Below are positions 15,621 through 25,442 of a stretch of DNA of 64,000 nt, piece by piece. The notes under the pieces are model-generated. The model did no database searches and was not told the DNA's origin. It worked only from the letters and a program-made list of their open reading frames with translations. Where the stretch lies: the NCBI RefSeq assembly GCF_042667405.1, contig NZ_JBHVAL010000002.1:186001-250000 (forward strand). Reading direction: 5' to 3'. How positions within the stretch are numbered: the stretch's first letter is position 1; every line of letters begins with the position of its first letter. Both the position numbers and the translations under genes were made by a program. This DNA is from Arthrobacter sp042667405 (GTDB lineage Bacteria; Actinomycetota; Actinomycetes; Actinomycetales; Micrococcaceae).

Positions 15621-18362
15621 CTAGCGGCGCTTCTTCTTCGCGGGTTTGCGCTGCTCCTGGCTTGCCGCCTTTGCAGGGTTTCCGGAACGACCCGACGCGC
15701 GGCCCTCAATCCGGGTTTGCGTAGCGCCGTCCTCGCCTGGCGCTGTGTATTGCAGTTGAGCCGGCTTCTCCGGTGCCTCGAGGCCTGCGGCCCGGATCTG
15801 CGGATCGTGATGCTCGGTGTGGCCCCCAGCGGCAGAACCATCCGGCACGACGACGTCTTCGGCCGGTGTCACTTCCACCTCAAGGTTGTAAAGGAACCCG
15901 ATGCTTTCTTCACGGATGGCTTCCATCATGCTCTGGAACATGACAAAGCCTTCACGCTGGTATTCAACCAAGGGGTCGCGCTGCGCCATGGCCCGGAGGC
16001 CGATGCCCTCCTTGAGGTAGTCCATCTCGTAAAGGTGTTCCTGCCACTTGCGTCCAAGGACTGACAGGACAACGCGCCGCTCGAGTTCCCGCATGCTTTC
16101 CGAGCCGATGGCTTCCTCGCGGGCCTTGTAGACGAGGCGGGCGTCGGAAAGGATTTCTTCCCGCAGGAAGTCAGCGGTGATCCGGGACTTTCCGCCTGCT
16201 TCTTCGATCACTTCTTCAGGTGTGACCGTAGCCGGGTACAGGGTCTTCAGGTTGGTCCACAGCTGGTTGAAGTCCCAATCGTCGCCGTTGCCCTCTGCGG
16301 TTGCAGCATCGATCAGGGCGTTGATGGTGTCTTCAAGGAAGTACTGGACTTTCTCGTGGAGGTCATCACCTTCAAGAATCCGACGGCGGTCGCCGTAGAT
16401 CGCTTCACGCTGCCGGTTCAGGACGTCATCGTATTTGAGGACGTTCTTGCGCTGTTCGGCGTTACGCGCCTCCACCTGTCCCTGTGCGGAAGCAATTGCA
16501 CGGGAAACAAGCTTGGACTCAAGAGCGACGTCGTCCGGCACCGAGCTGTTCATGAGCCGTTCTGCGGCCCCCGAATTGAACAGCCTCATGAGGTCGTCGG
16601 TCAGGGACAGATAGAAGCGGGATTCACCGGGGTCGCCTTGACGTCCGGAGCGGCCGCGCAACTGGTTGTCGATCCGGCGGGATTCGTGTCGTTCCGTGCC
16701 CAGGACGTAGAGCCCACCCAGGTTCAGCACTTCTTCGTGTTCATCCTTGACGGCCTGCTTGGCTGCAGCGAGTGCCTCGGGCCACGCGGCCTCATATTCC
16801 TCGGAGTTCTCCTCGGGATCGAGTCCACGCTTGGCGAGCTCGGCGATGGCGGTGAATTCCGCGTTGCCGCCCAGCATGATGTCAGTACCACGGCCGGCCA
16901 TGTTGGTGGCAACAGTCACGGCGCCCTTGCGGCCGGCCTGGGCAACAATGGACGCTTCACGCGCGTGGTTCTTTGCGTTCAGGACTTCGTGGCGGATGCC
17001 CTCCTTGGCCAGCAGCTTGGAGAGATATTCGCTCTTCTCAACGCTCGTGGTACCGACCAGTACAGGTTGGCCTGCTTCGTGCCGCTCTGCGATGTCTTCT
17101 ACAACGGCGTCGAACTTCACGACCTCGTTCTTGTAGACAAGGTCCGGCTGGTCGATGCGTTGCATGTCGCGGTTGGTGGGAATGGGTACCACGCCGAGCT
17201 TGTAGGTGCTCATGAACTCGGCGGCCTCAGTCTCCGCCGTACCGGTCATGCCGGAGAGCTTGGAGTACATACGGAAGTAGTTCTGCAGCGTTACGGTGGC
17301 CAGGGTCTGGTTTTCCGCCTTGATCTCGACATTTTCCTTGGCCTCAATAGCCTGGTGCATGCCCTCGTTGTAGCGGCGGCCGGCCAGGATACGGCCGGTG
17401 TGCTCGTCAACGATCAGGACCTCGCCGTCGAGGATGACGTAGTCTTTGTCCCGCTTGAACAGTTCCTTGGCCTTGATGGCGTTGTTCAGGAAACCAATGA
17501 GGGGGGTGTTGGCGGATTCGTAGAGGTTCTGGATGCCCAGGTAGTCCTCCACCTTTTCGATACCGGATTCGAGGACTCCGACAGTCCGCTTCTTCTCGTC
17601 CACTTCATAATCGACATCAGGCTGGAGCCGAAGGACCACCTTGGCGAACTCGCTGTACCAGCGGTTGGTGTCGCCCTGCGCAGGACCGGAGATGATGAGC
17701 GGGGTCCTGGCCTCGTCGATGAGGATGGAGTCCACTTCATCAACAATCGCGAAGTTGTGTCCGCGCTGCACGAGCTCACTGGCATCCCAGGCCATGTTGT
17801 CGCGGAGGTAGTCGAAGCCGAATTCGTTGTTTGTTCCATAGGTGATGTCGGCAGCGTACTGTTCCCGACGCACGGCGGGGTCCTGGTTTGCCAGGATGCA
17901 GCCGCTGGTCAGGCCGAGGAAGCGGTAGACGCGGCCCATGAGTTCAGACTGGTATTCGGCGAGATAGTCGTTCACCGTGACCACGTGGACGCCCTTGCCG
18001 GTGAGCGCGTTCAAGTACGCCGGCGCGGTCGCAACGAGGGTTTTGCCTTCACCGGTCTTCATTTCAGCGATGTTGCCAAGGTGCAGTGCAGCACCGCCCA
18101 TCAGCTGCACATCGAAGTGGCGCATGCCCAAAGTGCGGGATGAGGCTTCACGAACGGCAGCGAAGGATTCGGGAAGCAAAGCATCCAGCGACTCGCCGTC
18201 TTGGTGCCGGGTCCGGAGACGATCCGTCTCAGCTCGCAGTTCGGCATCTGTGAAGGACTTGAACGAGTCTTCCAGGGCATTGATGGAATCGGCATAGTTC
18301 CGCAGTTGCTTCAGGGTCTTTTTGTCACCTGTGCGGAGAAGTTTTTCGATTAGTGATGCCAC
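15621..18362 (-). CDS. secA: Preprotein translocase ATPase SecA
   Basis: The 913-residue motor ATPase of the Sec pathway starts at a GTG with GGGAG 9 nt upstream. Walker A is MKTGEGKTLVA, the DEAD-like box is IVDEVDSILIDEARTPLIISG, and motif VI includes QLRGRSGRQGDPGESRFYLSL. The C-terminal linker is rich in Lys and Ala and lacks the zinc-binding Cys motif of E. coli SecA, as is usual for actinobacterial SecA1. It ends the minus-strand series mtrA-mtrB-lpqB-comF-hpf-ycaQ-secA. Confidence 0.98.
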   Translation of the reverse strand: MASLIEKLLRTGDKKTLKQLRNYADSINALEDSFKSFTDAELRAETDRLRTRHQDGESLDALLPESFAAVREASSRTLGMRHFDVQLMGGAALHLGNIAEMKTGEGKTLVATAPAYLNALTGKGVHVVTVNDYLAEYQSELMGRVYRFLGLTSGCILANQDPAVRREQYAADITYGTNNEFGFDYLRDNMAWDASELVQRGHNFAIVDEVDSILIDEARTPLIISGPAQGDTNRWYSEFAKVVLRLQPDVDYEVDEKKRTVGVLESGIEKVEDYLGIQNLYESANTPLIGFLNNAIKAKELFKRDKDYVILDGEVLIVDEHTGRILAGRRYNEGMHQAIEAKENVEIKAENQTLATVTLQNYFRMYSKLSGMTGTAETEAAEFMSTYKLGVVPIPTNRDMQRIDQPDLVYKNEVVKFDAVVEDIAERHEAGQPVLVGTTSVEKSEYLSKLLAKEGIRHEVLNAKNHAREASIVAQAGRKGAVTVATNMAGRGTDIMLGGNAEFTAIAELAKRGLDPEENSEEYEAAWPEALAAAKQAVKDEHEEVLNLGGLYVLGTERHESRRIDNQLRGRSGRQGDPGESRFYLSLTDDLMRLFNSGAAERLMNSSVPDDVALESKLVSRAIASAQGQVEARNAEQRKNVLKYDDVLNRQREAIYGDRRRILEGDDLHEKVQYFLEDTINALIDAATAEGNGDDWDFNQLWTNLKTLYPATVTPEEVIEEAGGKSRITADFLREEILSDARLVYKAREEAIGSESMRELERRVVLSVLGRKWQEHLYEMDYLKEGIGLRAMAQRDPLVEYQREGFVMFQSMMEAIREESIGFLYNLEVEVTPAEDVVVPDGSAAGGHTEHHDPQIRAAGLEAPEKPAQLQYTAPGEDGATQTRIEGRASGRSGNPAKAASQEQRKPAKKKRR

Positions 18363-18404
18363 GTGAAAGTGCTCCCAGTCTCATGCTGCCGAATTCTGGC
18401 TGTT

Positions 18405-19694
18405 TCAGTCTACGGGAGAGACCAAGGCGGCGTGTCCGGGTTCACCTCTGAGCGGACTGAGGTTTTGCGGCTCCGCTGTGGGACTGTCCGCGTACCCGGT
18501 GACAGACGCAGCCAGATCGCCGGCGAGATTCCCTACCGGCCAGACCACCACCTCCCGCAGGCCAAGCCATGTTGCCATGAGCTCCAGTTCAGCGGCAAGC
18601 TCGACGGCGGTATCAGCCGGAGCGTCCGGCTCGCTGTATGCAGAACGCACCAGCAGCTGGCCGGCCGTCCGGTCGGCCTTCAGGTCGACCCTGGCCACTA
18701 TGCGCTCCCTCAGCAGGAACGGCAGCACGTAGTACCCGAAACGGCGTTTGGCAGCGGGGGTGTAGATCTCGATCCTGTAGTGGAAGCCAAACAGCTCCTC
18801 AAGACGCCGACGCTCAAAGACGAGGGAGTCAAAGGGGCTCAGCAGGGCCCGCCCTTCGGCCTTCCGAGGGAGCTTTGCGGTGACATGCCGGAAAATCTCC
18901 CGGTCCCATCCTCGAACTGACACGGGTTCCAGGAGGCCGGCGCCCACAAGCCATTGTACAGACTCTGCTCCAGCCTTGAGCGGCGTACGGAAGTAGTCCG
19001 AAAAACACCGGACCGTGCCGATGCCATGGGCTTGGGCAGCTGCGTCGATAAGCCGGTCGAGGGCTGGGCCAGGGTCCACGGCAGGAGTCGGGTGGTAAGG
19101 GACCACCTTTGAAGTCAGTGTGTACTTGCGTTCGAACTGCGATGTTCGCGAAGCAGCTGAAACCCTGCCTTCTTCAAAGAGATGTTCCAGCACCCTCTTG
19201 ACGATGTTCCAGTTCCAACCCCAGTTGTCCCGGTCTGCCGTGGGGGCATGCCCCAACTTCGCTGTGAGTTCCGCCGCCGTCATTGGAGGGCCACCCGCCA
19301 GTGCGGACAGTATTCTGTCCTCCATGTCGCGGCGGATACCGGGATCCAGGCGGTGCGCCCCTACCCATGCCCGCTTCTGCCACAAGAGCAAGTCAGGGAA
19401 GTGCTCCGGGCGGATGAAGCTGGCCTCGTGCGCCCAGTACTCCATCATTTTGCGCGGCTTCCGGCCGGCCATGGTGGAAAGAATGCCGGGGTCGTAGTTC
19501 CCAAGCCGGGAGAAGAAAGGAAGATAGTGGCTTCGCGCCACCACATTTACAGAATCGATCTGGACAAGCTGCAAGCGGTCAAAAGTCCGGCCCACTGCCC
19601 GTGGTGTCACGGGGCCAGTGGGCCGGACTTTGGCCAATCCTTGAGCTGCCAATGCGATCCGCCGTGCCTGGGACAGGCTCAGCGAAGCGGTCAT
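18405..19694 (-). CDS. YcaQ/AlkZ-family winged-helix DNA glycosylase
   Basis: The 429-residue protein belongs to the HTH_42 (YcaQ/AlkX/AlkZ) family, which unhooks interstrand crosslinks or excises alkylated bases. The N-terminal LQLVQIDSVNVVARSHYLP holds the catalytic Q-x-D motif, followed by FSRLGNYDP. The central PFDSLVFERRRLEELFGFHYRIEIY and the C-terminal beta-rich part are typical. The ATG at 19694 has AAGGGA 5-6 nt upstream. It is 26 bp after hpf on the same strand and 42 bp before secA, so cotranscription is likely. Confidence 0.88.
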   Translation of the reverse strand: MTASLSLSQARRIALAAQGLAKVRPTGPVTPRAVGRTFDRLQLVQIDSVNVVARSHYLPFFSRLGNYDPGILSTMAGRKPRKMMEYWAHEASFIRPEHFPDLLLWQKRAWVGAHRLDPGIRRDMEDRILSALAGGPPMTAAELTAKLGHAPTADRDNWGWNWNIVKRVLEHLFEEGRVSAASRTSQFERKYTLTSKVVPYHPTPAVDPGPALDRLIDAAAQAHGIGTVRCFSDYFRTPLKAGAESVQWLVGAGLLEPVSVRGWDREIFRHVTAKLPRKAEGRALLSPFDSLVFERRRLEELFGFHYRIEIYTPAAKRRFGYYVLPFLLRERIVARVDLKADRTAGQLLVRSAYSEPDAPADTAVELAAELELMATWLGLREVVVWPVGNLAGDLAASVTGYADSPTAEPQNLSPLRGEPGHAALVSPVD

Positions 19695-19720
19695 CGGGAT
19701 CCCTTCGTCAGATAAAGGCC

Positions 19721-20449
19721 TTACTTTGCGTTGGCGGCCTGATCGTCGGAGCGATAGGCGATGATCTTCTCCTCGACGGCTTCTTCGCCGGGCTCACAGG
19801 TGGAATCGAGGCTGATCACACCGTAGGTCCAACCACTGCGCCGGTAAACGACCGACGGCGCGTTGGTTTCCTTGTCCAGGAACAAATAGAAGTTGTGTCC
19901 CACCAGTTCCATGTTGTCCACTGCGTCATCCAATGTCAGGGATGCAGCGGGAAACACCTTACGACGGATCAGGACCGGTGAATCTCCGGCCGGGATGTCG
20001 TTCTCGATCTCATACGGCGAACGCTCTTCTGCCTGTCCGTCGGCTTCCTGGTGGTTGCTGGCCTCGACATAAAGAGGCGCATTGGTGCTTGCGGGTTCAA
20101 GGGTGGCAGTAGCCTCCCGCACGGCCTTGGGTGTGTGACGGCCGTGGTGCACCTTTTTCCGGTCCTTCGCGCGACGAAGCCTCTCGAGCAGCTTGTTGTA
20201 CGCGAGATCGAAGGCAGCGAATTTGTCAGCGGCTGTGGCCTCGGCACGGATAACGGGGCCACGGCCCAGGACGGTTACTTCGACGGTGAGCTCACCCGGC
20301 GTCTGCCGGGGGTTGGTTTCCTTGGAAACCTTGGCGTCTACTCGCTGGACCTTGTCCCCCAGCGACTCAATCTTTGAGATTTTCTCGCCGGCATATTCGC
20401 GAAAGCGGTCTGAAACTGTCAGATTTCGTCCGCTGATCATGAACTCCAT
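19721..20449 (-). CDS. hpf: Long-form ribosome hibernation promoting factor HPF
   Basis: The 242-residue protein has an N-terminal S30AE/HPF domain (MEFMISGRNLTVSDRFREYAGEKI) and a C-terminal dimerisation domain (RRSGWTYGVISL region), the long-HPF architecture that forms 100S ribosomes. I chose the ATG at 20449 because GGAGGG precedes it by 5 nt and it starts the conserved fold; the longer frame from 20488 adds 13 unrelated residues. It is upstream of ycaQ and secA and downstream of comF on the same strand, as in mycobacteria (Rv3241c). About 190 bp upstream separate it from comF, enough for its own promoter. Confidence 0.95.
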   Translation of the reverse strand: MEFMISGRNLTVSDRFREYAGEKISKIESLGDKVQRVDAKVSKETNPRQTPGELTVEVTVLGRGPVIRAEATAADKFAAFDLAYNKLLERLRRAKDRKKVHHGRHTPKAVREATATLEPASTNAPLYVEASNHQEADGQAEERSPYEIENDIPAGDSPVLIRRKVFPAASLTLDDAVDNMELVGHNFYLFLDKETNAPSVVYRRSGWTYGVISLDSTCEPGEEAVEEKIIAYRSDDQAANAK

Positions 20450-20638
20450 GGTGCCCTCCAAATAACTCAGGTGACACGACAACGGCACTGTTGGGGGCTG
20501 GTCTGACGGACAGTCGAGCCCCTTTCCGAGCCGCTATCGACAGGTACATCTTTTCTTGGTACCCACAACCGACGTTAGTTCATCGCCACGCGTTATTCAT
20601 CCTTTGGCCACTTATTTTTTGATTGAGTCTTAACGACT

Positions 20639-21601
20639 TCATGGCTGGTCGCCGGGCGCCCTCATTGAGGCGTAGGCTGGTGGCCTCGTGGCCGCCAGAA
20701 CAATGGCTCCGCAAACCACTCCGCCGGCCGCCTCCACGGCCCGCGCCGCCTCCGAGAGAGTTGCCCCGGTGGTCAGAACATCGTCTACGAGGATGCATCG
20801 CCTGCCCCTGACCACTCCCGCACGTCGGGGCGCGACGCGCATGGATCCCCTGACTTTCCTGGCGCGTTCACCCTGCCCCAGGCCTTTCTGGCCTGATGTT
20901 CCAAGGGTGCTTTCCCGGGCGGGCACCACGTTCAAGTACCTTTGCACCAATGCCAGCAGCGACGTCATGCTGTCTTGTCGGGTCAGTGGAATCCTGACCT
21001 TTTCCAAGACGTCGAGATGTCGGTGTTGAGGCTCTATGCGGCGTAAACGCAGGATGAGCAGGATCAGGTGGACCGGACTGAAGCCTCGTCTGCGGTAAGC
21101 ACTGCCGCTGGTTGGAACCGGAACAAGAGAAAAGCCCGCCTGATTGCCGAGTGCTGCTTTCAAAGCCTTGCCAAGGCAGCTTGCGAGCACGCCGCCCGCG
21201 CGCCATTGGCCAAAATGCTTGAACGAGAGCAGACATTGCGCCAGTTCGTCACGGTACGGCCCTGCCGCAACAACCCCGATTCCAACCGTGCCATCCACCA
21301 TGACCAAACGAGGTGATTGATGCTCTGCACGGAAAGGCTGGGCACACATCCGGCGGACGCGTTTGGAACACTCCGCGCAAAGCACTGTGTCTTCTGCGCC
21401 GCAACACATGCATTCGACAGGAACCAGGACTGCCCGAAGATCTTGCATCGTTCCTTCCAATGCCGCAGCCAGCCTCCCAAGCCGGTTGCTGTCCCTTCCA
21501 CGGCGGCGGGCGCTGACGGGATCAGGCGCAGCGAGGTCAGGATCCCTTCCCGTGCGCTTCCGCTGTCCCCGAAAGAAGGCGCTGATGAGTGGATCGGTCA
21601 T
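20639..21601 (-). CDS. ComF-family phosphoribosyltransferase-like protein
   Basis: The 320-residue protein carries a Cys-rich element (ECMCCGAEDTVLCAEC, about 64-79), then a phosphoribosyltransferase fold with the PRPP-loop CILVDDVLTTGATL near the C-terminus. ComFC proteins support DNA uptake in competent bacteria, but homologues are also widespread in non-competent actinobacteria, where their role is unclear. The first 50 residues are an extra polar extension. GGAAG lies 8 nt before the ATG at 21601. It lies 113 bp downstream of lpqB, on the same strand. Confidence 0.9.
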   Translation of the reverse strand: MTDPLISAFFRGQRKRTGRDPDLAAPDPVSARRRGRDSNRLGRLAAALEGTMQDLRAVLVPVECMCCGAEDTVLCAECSKRVRRMCAQPFRAEHQSPRLVMVDGTVGIGVVAAGPYRDELAQCLLSFKHFGQWRAGGVLASCLGKALKAALGNQAGFSLVPVPTSGSAYRRRGFSPVHLILLILRLRRIEPQHRHLDVLEKVRIPLTRQDSMTSLLALVQRYLNVVPARESTLGTSGQKGLGQGERARKVRGSMRVAPRRAGVVRGRRCILVDDVLTTGATLSEAARAVEAAGGVVCGAIVLAATRPPAYASMRAPGDQP

Positions 21602-21714
21602 GAAGCCAGCTTCCGCCCGTGCATGCCAGGAAAGAAGCCGCTTTGGATGCTATGTGGATATCCTGGCCACATCACCAGCCGGGCTGTCTTTCCCGGCCTG
21701 GCCGGGAAACAACC

Positions 21715-23433
21715 TCAGCCGGGAAAGGCCGGTTCCGTAGGGCCCTTCAATTGAAGCTCCCAACCGTTTCCCACGCGTTGGAAGACTCCGGCCTCGGACT
21801 GGCCATAGATCTGCTCCGGTCCATTGCCCGCGCTGATGCTGGTGAGGCCATCCCACGGCGCGAGTTGCTGCGCCTCACCCGATGCCAAGGATAAAAGCTC
21901 AGGGACAACAGTCGACGTCGCAGAACCGGTCATCACGGCCACGGTGGACGCGTTAACCCACACGCCCTGATTCGCTGCTGCGGTGGTAAGGAGCGTGATG
22001 GGAGCGGTGAGATCCTTGGGCACGCCATCGGGATTGCGGACAATTCCTGCGATCTGCACCGTGGATTTTCCTGCGGATTCGGAAATAACCAGTGCCCTGG
22101 TCCCTTCCCTGGAGACCCTGAAGTCCTTCACCGTGCGGCCCGAAAGCCATGCTGGAGTGATGGTGACGTTGGGTATGGCCATTCCCGGCGCAATGCCGGT
22201 GGGTTTGTAGGCCACCACCTCTGCGGCACCATTGGCCCCGGGACCTGCTGTCCAAACCCAGTCCTGGGGGCTGAAGGAAGGCCCCGTGAGCGTACTTCTG
22301 GTAGTAAGCTGGCGGGCCGCCTGACCCGGTTCGATCGAGTAGAGGGTGGTCTTGTCGCCGTTCAGGAAAGCAGCCGTCTGGGAGGCGGGTGACTCAGCAG
22401 GCGAATGCGGGCCAAGCCCGGCGACCGACTGGATGTCGGGCAGGGGCGTGATCCGGTTGTTTTCGTAGCGGACCAATTCACCGTTGTTCACTGCGATCTG
22501 ATGGGCAGGCACTGTCTTGTCCACCACCGGTGGCAGGACTGTTCCGTTGTCCTCCACGCGGACCAGGTCCTGGTCGGCGCGCAATTGCACGTTGATGACA
22601 TCCGGCTGGCTCCGAAAGGTCAGCGCCAGCTGGTTTTGCATCCTTTGCCGGTCCTCCGCGGATGCGTCAAACAATTCCTTGGCGGACAGATCCACCTGGG
22701 CTGCTCCTGAGACCACGGGGACGGATTCCCGCGCGAGCTTCATCCCCGAGGGGAACGCGCTGACAACCGCGCCACGAAGGTATGGTGCCGGGCCGGCGAG
22801 CAAGGCACTGGTCATGGATTTGACTGTGTTTTTCTTGATGAACCAGCGGTAGTCGGGGACAGCGTACGTGAAAGTTGGATCATAGAAGTAGATGGGAAAC
22901 GCCCCGTAGATCACTTTGAACGTTTCTTCCGGAATGGCCGTTCCGTCCGGGACCTTGGAGATCCGCCACTCCCCCTCCACCTGTTCAAGCGTCAGCGGGA
23001 TGGTCTCCTTGGTCCCCGGAGGGTACTGGGTTGCCACGCCGTCGGCGTCCACGGAGTAGGCGAGGTCGAGAACGTAAAGGTACCCATTCTCAGCAGGAGA
23101 CTTCACCACTTCCGCCGAGCGGAAAACGAGCGCCCTCTTATCCGGCTTCCACGTGACCGACTGCGCTTGCGTCAAGTACTGGCGAGCCACGGGGTAGTCG
23201 TCCTCGTAGCCGCTGCCGGCCATGTAGAAGTCTTCAATGATCGACTCAGGGCTGGATCCTGCCCGGGGCGCGGCTGGAAAGAATACCGGCGCGTTGGGGT
23301 TTCCTGCGCCTTCATCCTTGCTCTTGCCCACCGGACCGGAGCGGGGAATCTGAGCACAGGAGGACAGGAGGAGCATGAGCACCGCAAGCAATGCCACGAT
23401 CGCCCTCCGCTGCCGGGATCCAGGCTGGTTCAT
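21715..23433 (-). CDS. lpqB: Lipoprotein LpqB, MtrAB accessory
   Basis: The 572-residue protein has a signal peptide with lipobox LLSSC (about 23-27). A GerMN-type domain follows in the N-terminal half, then a beta-propeller-like C-terminal LpqB domain. LpqB binds the extracellular part of MtrB and modulates MtrA phosphorylation. The start overlaps the mtrB stop by 4 bp (ATGA), so mtrB and lpqB are coupled. The length is close to the mycobacterial protein. Confidence 0.95.
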   Translation of the reverse strand: MNQPGSRQRRAIVALLAVLMLLLSSCAQIPRSGPVGKSKDEGAGNPNAPVFFPAAPRAGSSPESIIEDFYMAGSGYEDDYPVARQYLTQAQSVTWKPDKRALVFRSAEVVKSPAENGYLYVLDLAYSVDADGVATQYPPGTKETIPLTLEQVEGEWRISKVPDGTAIPEETFKVIYGAFPIYFYDPTFTYAVPDYRWFIKKNTVKSMTSALLAGPAPYLRGAVVSAFPSGMKLARESVPVVSGAAQVDLSAKELFDASAEDRQRMQNQLALTFRSQPDVINVQLRADQDLVRVEDNGTVLPPVVDKTVPAHQIAVNNGELVRYENNRITPLPDIQSVAGLGPHSPAESPASQTAAFLNGDKTTLYSIEPGQAARQLTTRSTLTGPSFSPQDWVWTAGPGANGAAEVVAYKPTGIAPGMAIPNVTITPAWLSGRTVKDFRVSREGTRALVISESAGKSTVQIAGIVRNPDGVPKDLTAPITLLTTAAANQGVWVNASTVAVMTGSATSTVVPELLSLASGEAQQLAPWDGLTSISAGNGPEQIYGQSEAGVFQRVGNGWELQLKGPTEPAFPG

Positions 23434-25442
23434 GACTTATCCCCCGCTTCAAGATCCTTGGCAGTGGCTTCATCGTTCTTGCCTGGGGAAGCGGGACCGG
23501 TACTTGAGGATTCCGTGCCCAGGACCAATACCTGGCGCTCGCTGGCCGAGCCAGGAAATTCTATGTCTGCAGGCTCCAGCTGAAGCGGGGACTTGGCGAT
23601 GGTCTCTCCTTGGCGAAGGGGCAGCGTCAACCGGAAGTTGGATCCCGAACCCTTGCGGCCCCACGCTTGCAGCCAGCCGTTGTGGAGTTTGGTGTCCTCG
23701 GCCGCAATGGACAATCCCAGGCCGCTGCCGCCGGTTGTGCGGGCCCGGGCAGGGTCCGCGCGCCAGAAGCGGTCGAACACCCGGGCGGCTTCTGCCTGGC
23801 TCATCCCGATGCCGTGGTCCCTCACGGAGACGGCAACGGCGTCGTGGTTGGCCGCGACGGAGATATGGACCGGTTTGCCTTCGCCGTGTTCAAGGGCGTT
23901 GAGCAAGAGATTGCGGAGGATCCTTTCGATCCTCCTCGAATCCATCTCGACGATGATGCTCTTTTGCCTGGCGTTGAGGCGGACTTCCGATCCATATTCC
24001 TCGGCCACGGGTGCCGCGCCTTCCATGACCTGTGCCACCACCTGGAAGATGTCCTGCGGCTCGGCGTCGAGGACGGCGGCACCGGCGTCGAAGCGCGAAA
24101 TTTCCAACAGGTCCGACAACAAGGACTGGAAACGCTCAACCTGGTAGTAGAGCAGCTCCGCCGATCTCTTGTTCATGGGGTCGAATTCATCACGGGCGTC
24201 GAAGAGAACCTCCGCCGCCATCCTCACCGTTGTCAGTGGGGTACGCAGTTCGTGGGACACATCGGAGACGAACCGTTGCTGCATCTGCGACAACGTGGCC
24301 AGCTGGGTGATCTGTTCCTGGAGGCTCGCTGCCATGTGGTTGAAGGATGCCCCCAGCCGGGCGACCTCGTCCTCCCCCTTTACGACCATCCGTTCCTGCA
24401 GCTGCCCTGCGGCCAGCTTCTCGGACACGACGGCGGCATGGCTCACCGGACTGACGACGTTCCGGGTCACGTACCAGGCAATCGCCCCGATCATCAGGAC
24501 AAGGGCTGCGCCACCGGCCCACAGAACGTTCTGAATCTCATCCAATGTCTGCTGTGCGGTATTGAGGTCATAGATCAGGTACAGCTCATAAACGGTGCCG
24601 TTGAAGGTCACTTTGTTTCCCACCGCAATTCCGGGACGGTCCTCGTTGCCCACGGGGAATTGGGTGGGGGCCCAGAATTGTTGCTTGCCGCCTTCTTGAA
24701 CGGCTTTGCGGAGATCCGGGGGAATCACCCGGATGGTCAGCTGGTCCGAGGCCCGCGACTCCACCCAGCGGTTGCGGGGCTTGGTCTGTTCCGGCGCGGC
24801 TTCAAAAACGTACCTCCGCTGGATGACCGAGCCACGGCCCTCTACAGCCGTCAAGGTGTCGTAGACGAGGGTAATGACGCTGGATTGGTCGGTGACCTGA
24901 GCGCCGTCGAACGTGTCCTGGACCTGCTTGACGTTGTACCGCGACTCGGACTCGGCCTGGGCAAGGCGTTCCTGGAACAGGTTGTTGGCGATCTGGTTGG
25001 AAAGGTACGCGCCGACGATGGCAAACGATGTCACAGCCAGGAGCAGGGTGGTCAACACCGTGCGAAACTCCAGGGACCGCCGCCAGCGGCGAAGGATCGA
25101 ACGCCACAGGAAGCGCATGCCCGGCCTGATTTGGCGTACGCCGATGGTTACAAGGCGGGAAACCCGAAGAATCAGGATCAGTCCACGTCGGGTCCAGATC
25201 CTGGCACGGGTCAGGAACCACCGCAGATCCCGGACCTTGCGCGGCGGTGTTGGGGTAATGGAGCCGGACTGAGCAGGTGCGTCAGACTGCGCGGGCACGT
25301 CGGACTGCGCGGGTGCGTCAGACTGAACAGCGGTCCCACTGCCCATGCCCCCTGCGTCGGCGTTCGTTGGCCCCGTTGGGCTGTCTGCCTTGCCGGTTTC
25401 TCCGGCTGGAGACTCAGGAACCTGCTTTATATCCGACACCAC
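23430..25442 (-). CDS. mtrB: Sensor histidine kinase MtrB
   Basis: The 670-residue kinase has a cytoplasmic N-terminal extension of about 120 residues containing tandem (S)DAPAQ/SDVPAQ repeats. Transmembrane helix 1 is near 130-150 (LTTLLLAVTSFAIVGAYL), followed by an extracytoplasmic domain and a second helix near 300 (VLWAGGAALVLMIGAIAW). HAMP, HisKA (FVSDVSHELRTPLTTVRM) and HATPase domains come after. It is about 100 residues longer than the mycobacterial MtrB, mainly at the N-terminus. MtrB phosphorylates MtrA, which controls cell-wall and division genes. The start (GTG at 25442) overlaps mtrA by 29 bp. Confidence 0.95.
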   Translation of the reverse strand: MVSDIKQVPESPAGETGKADSPTGPTNADAGGMGSGTAVQSDAPAQSDVPAQSDAPAQSGSITPTPPRKVRDLRWFLTRARIWTRRGLILILRVSRLVTIGVRQIRPGMRFLWRSILRRWRRSLEFRTVLTTLLLAVTSFAIVGAYLSNQIANNLFQERLAQAESESRYNVKQVQDTFDGAQVTDQSSVITLVYDTLTAVEGRGSVIQRRYVFEAAPEQTKPRNRWVESRASDQLTIRVIPPDLRKAVQEGGKQQFWAPTQFPVGNEDRPGIAVGNKVTFNGTVYELYLIYDLNTAQQTLDEIQNVLWAGGAALVLMIGAIAWYVTRNVVSPVSHAAVVSEKLAAGQLQERMVVKGEDEVARLGASFNHMAASLQEQITQLATLSQMQQRFVSDVSHELRTPLTTVRMAAEVLFDARDEFDPMNKRSAELLYYQVERFQSLLSDLLEISRFDAGAAVLDAEPQDIFQVVAQVMEGAAPVAEEYGSEVRLNARQKSIIVEMDSRRIERILRNLLLNALEHGEGKPVHISVAANHDAVAVSVRDHGIGMSQAEAARVFDRFWRADPARARTTGGSGLGLSIAAEDTKLHNGWLQAWGRKGSGSNFRLTLPLRQGETIAKSPLQLEPADIEFPGSASERQVLVLGTESSSTGPASPGKNDEATAKDLEAGDKS
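25267..25320 (-). repeat. 18-bp tandem repeat within mtrB (three copies)
   Basis: Copies at 25267-25284, 25285-25302 and 25303-25320 share the core GACTG(A/C)GC(A/G)GG. They encode a 6-residue Ser-Asp-Ala/Val-Pro-Ala-Gln repeat in the cytoplasmic N-terminus of MtrB. Confidence 0.85.

Noticed and set aside
16356..18143. 595-codon plus-strand ORF antisense to secA
   Set aside because: It lies entirely within the secA coding region, which carries all SecA motifs; the antisense product has no recognisable domain.
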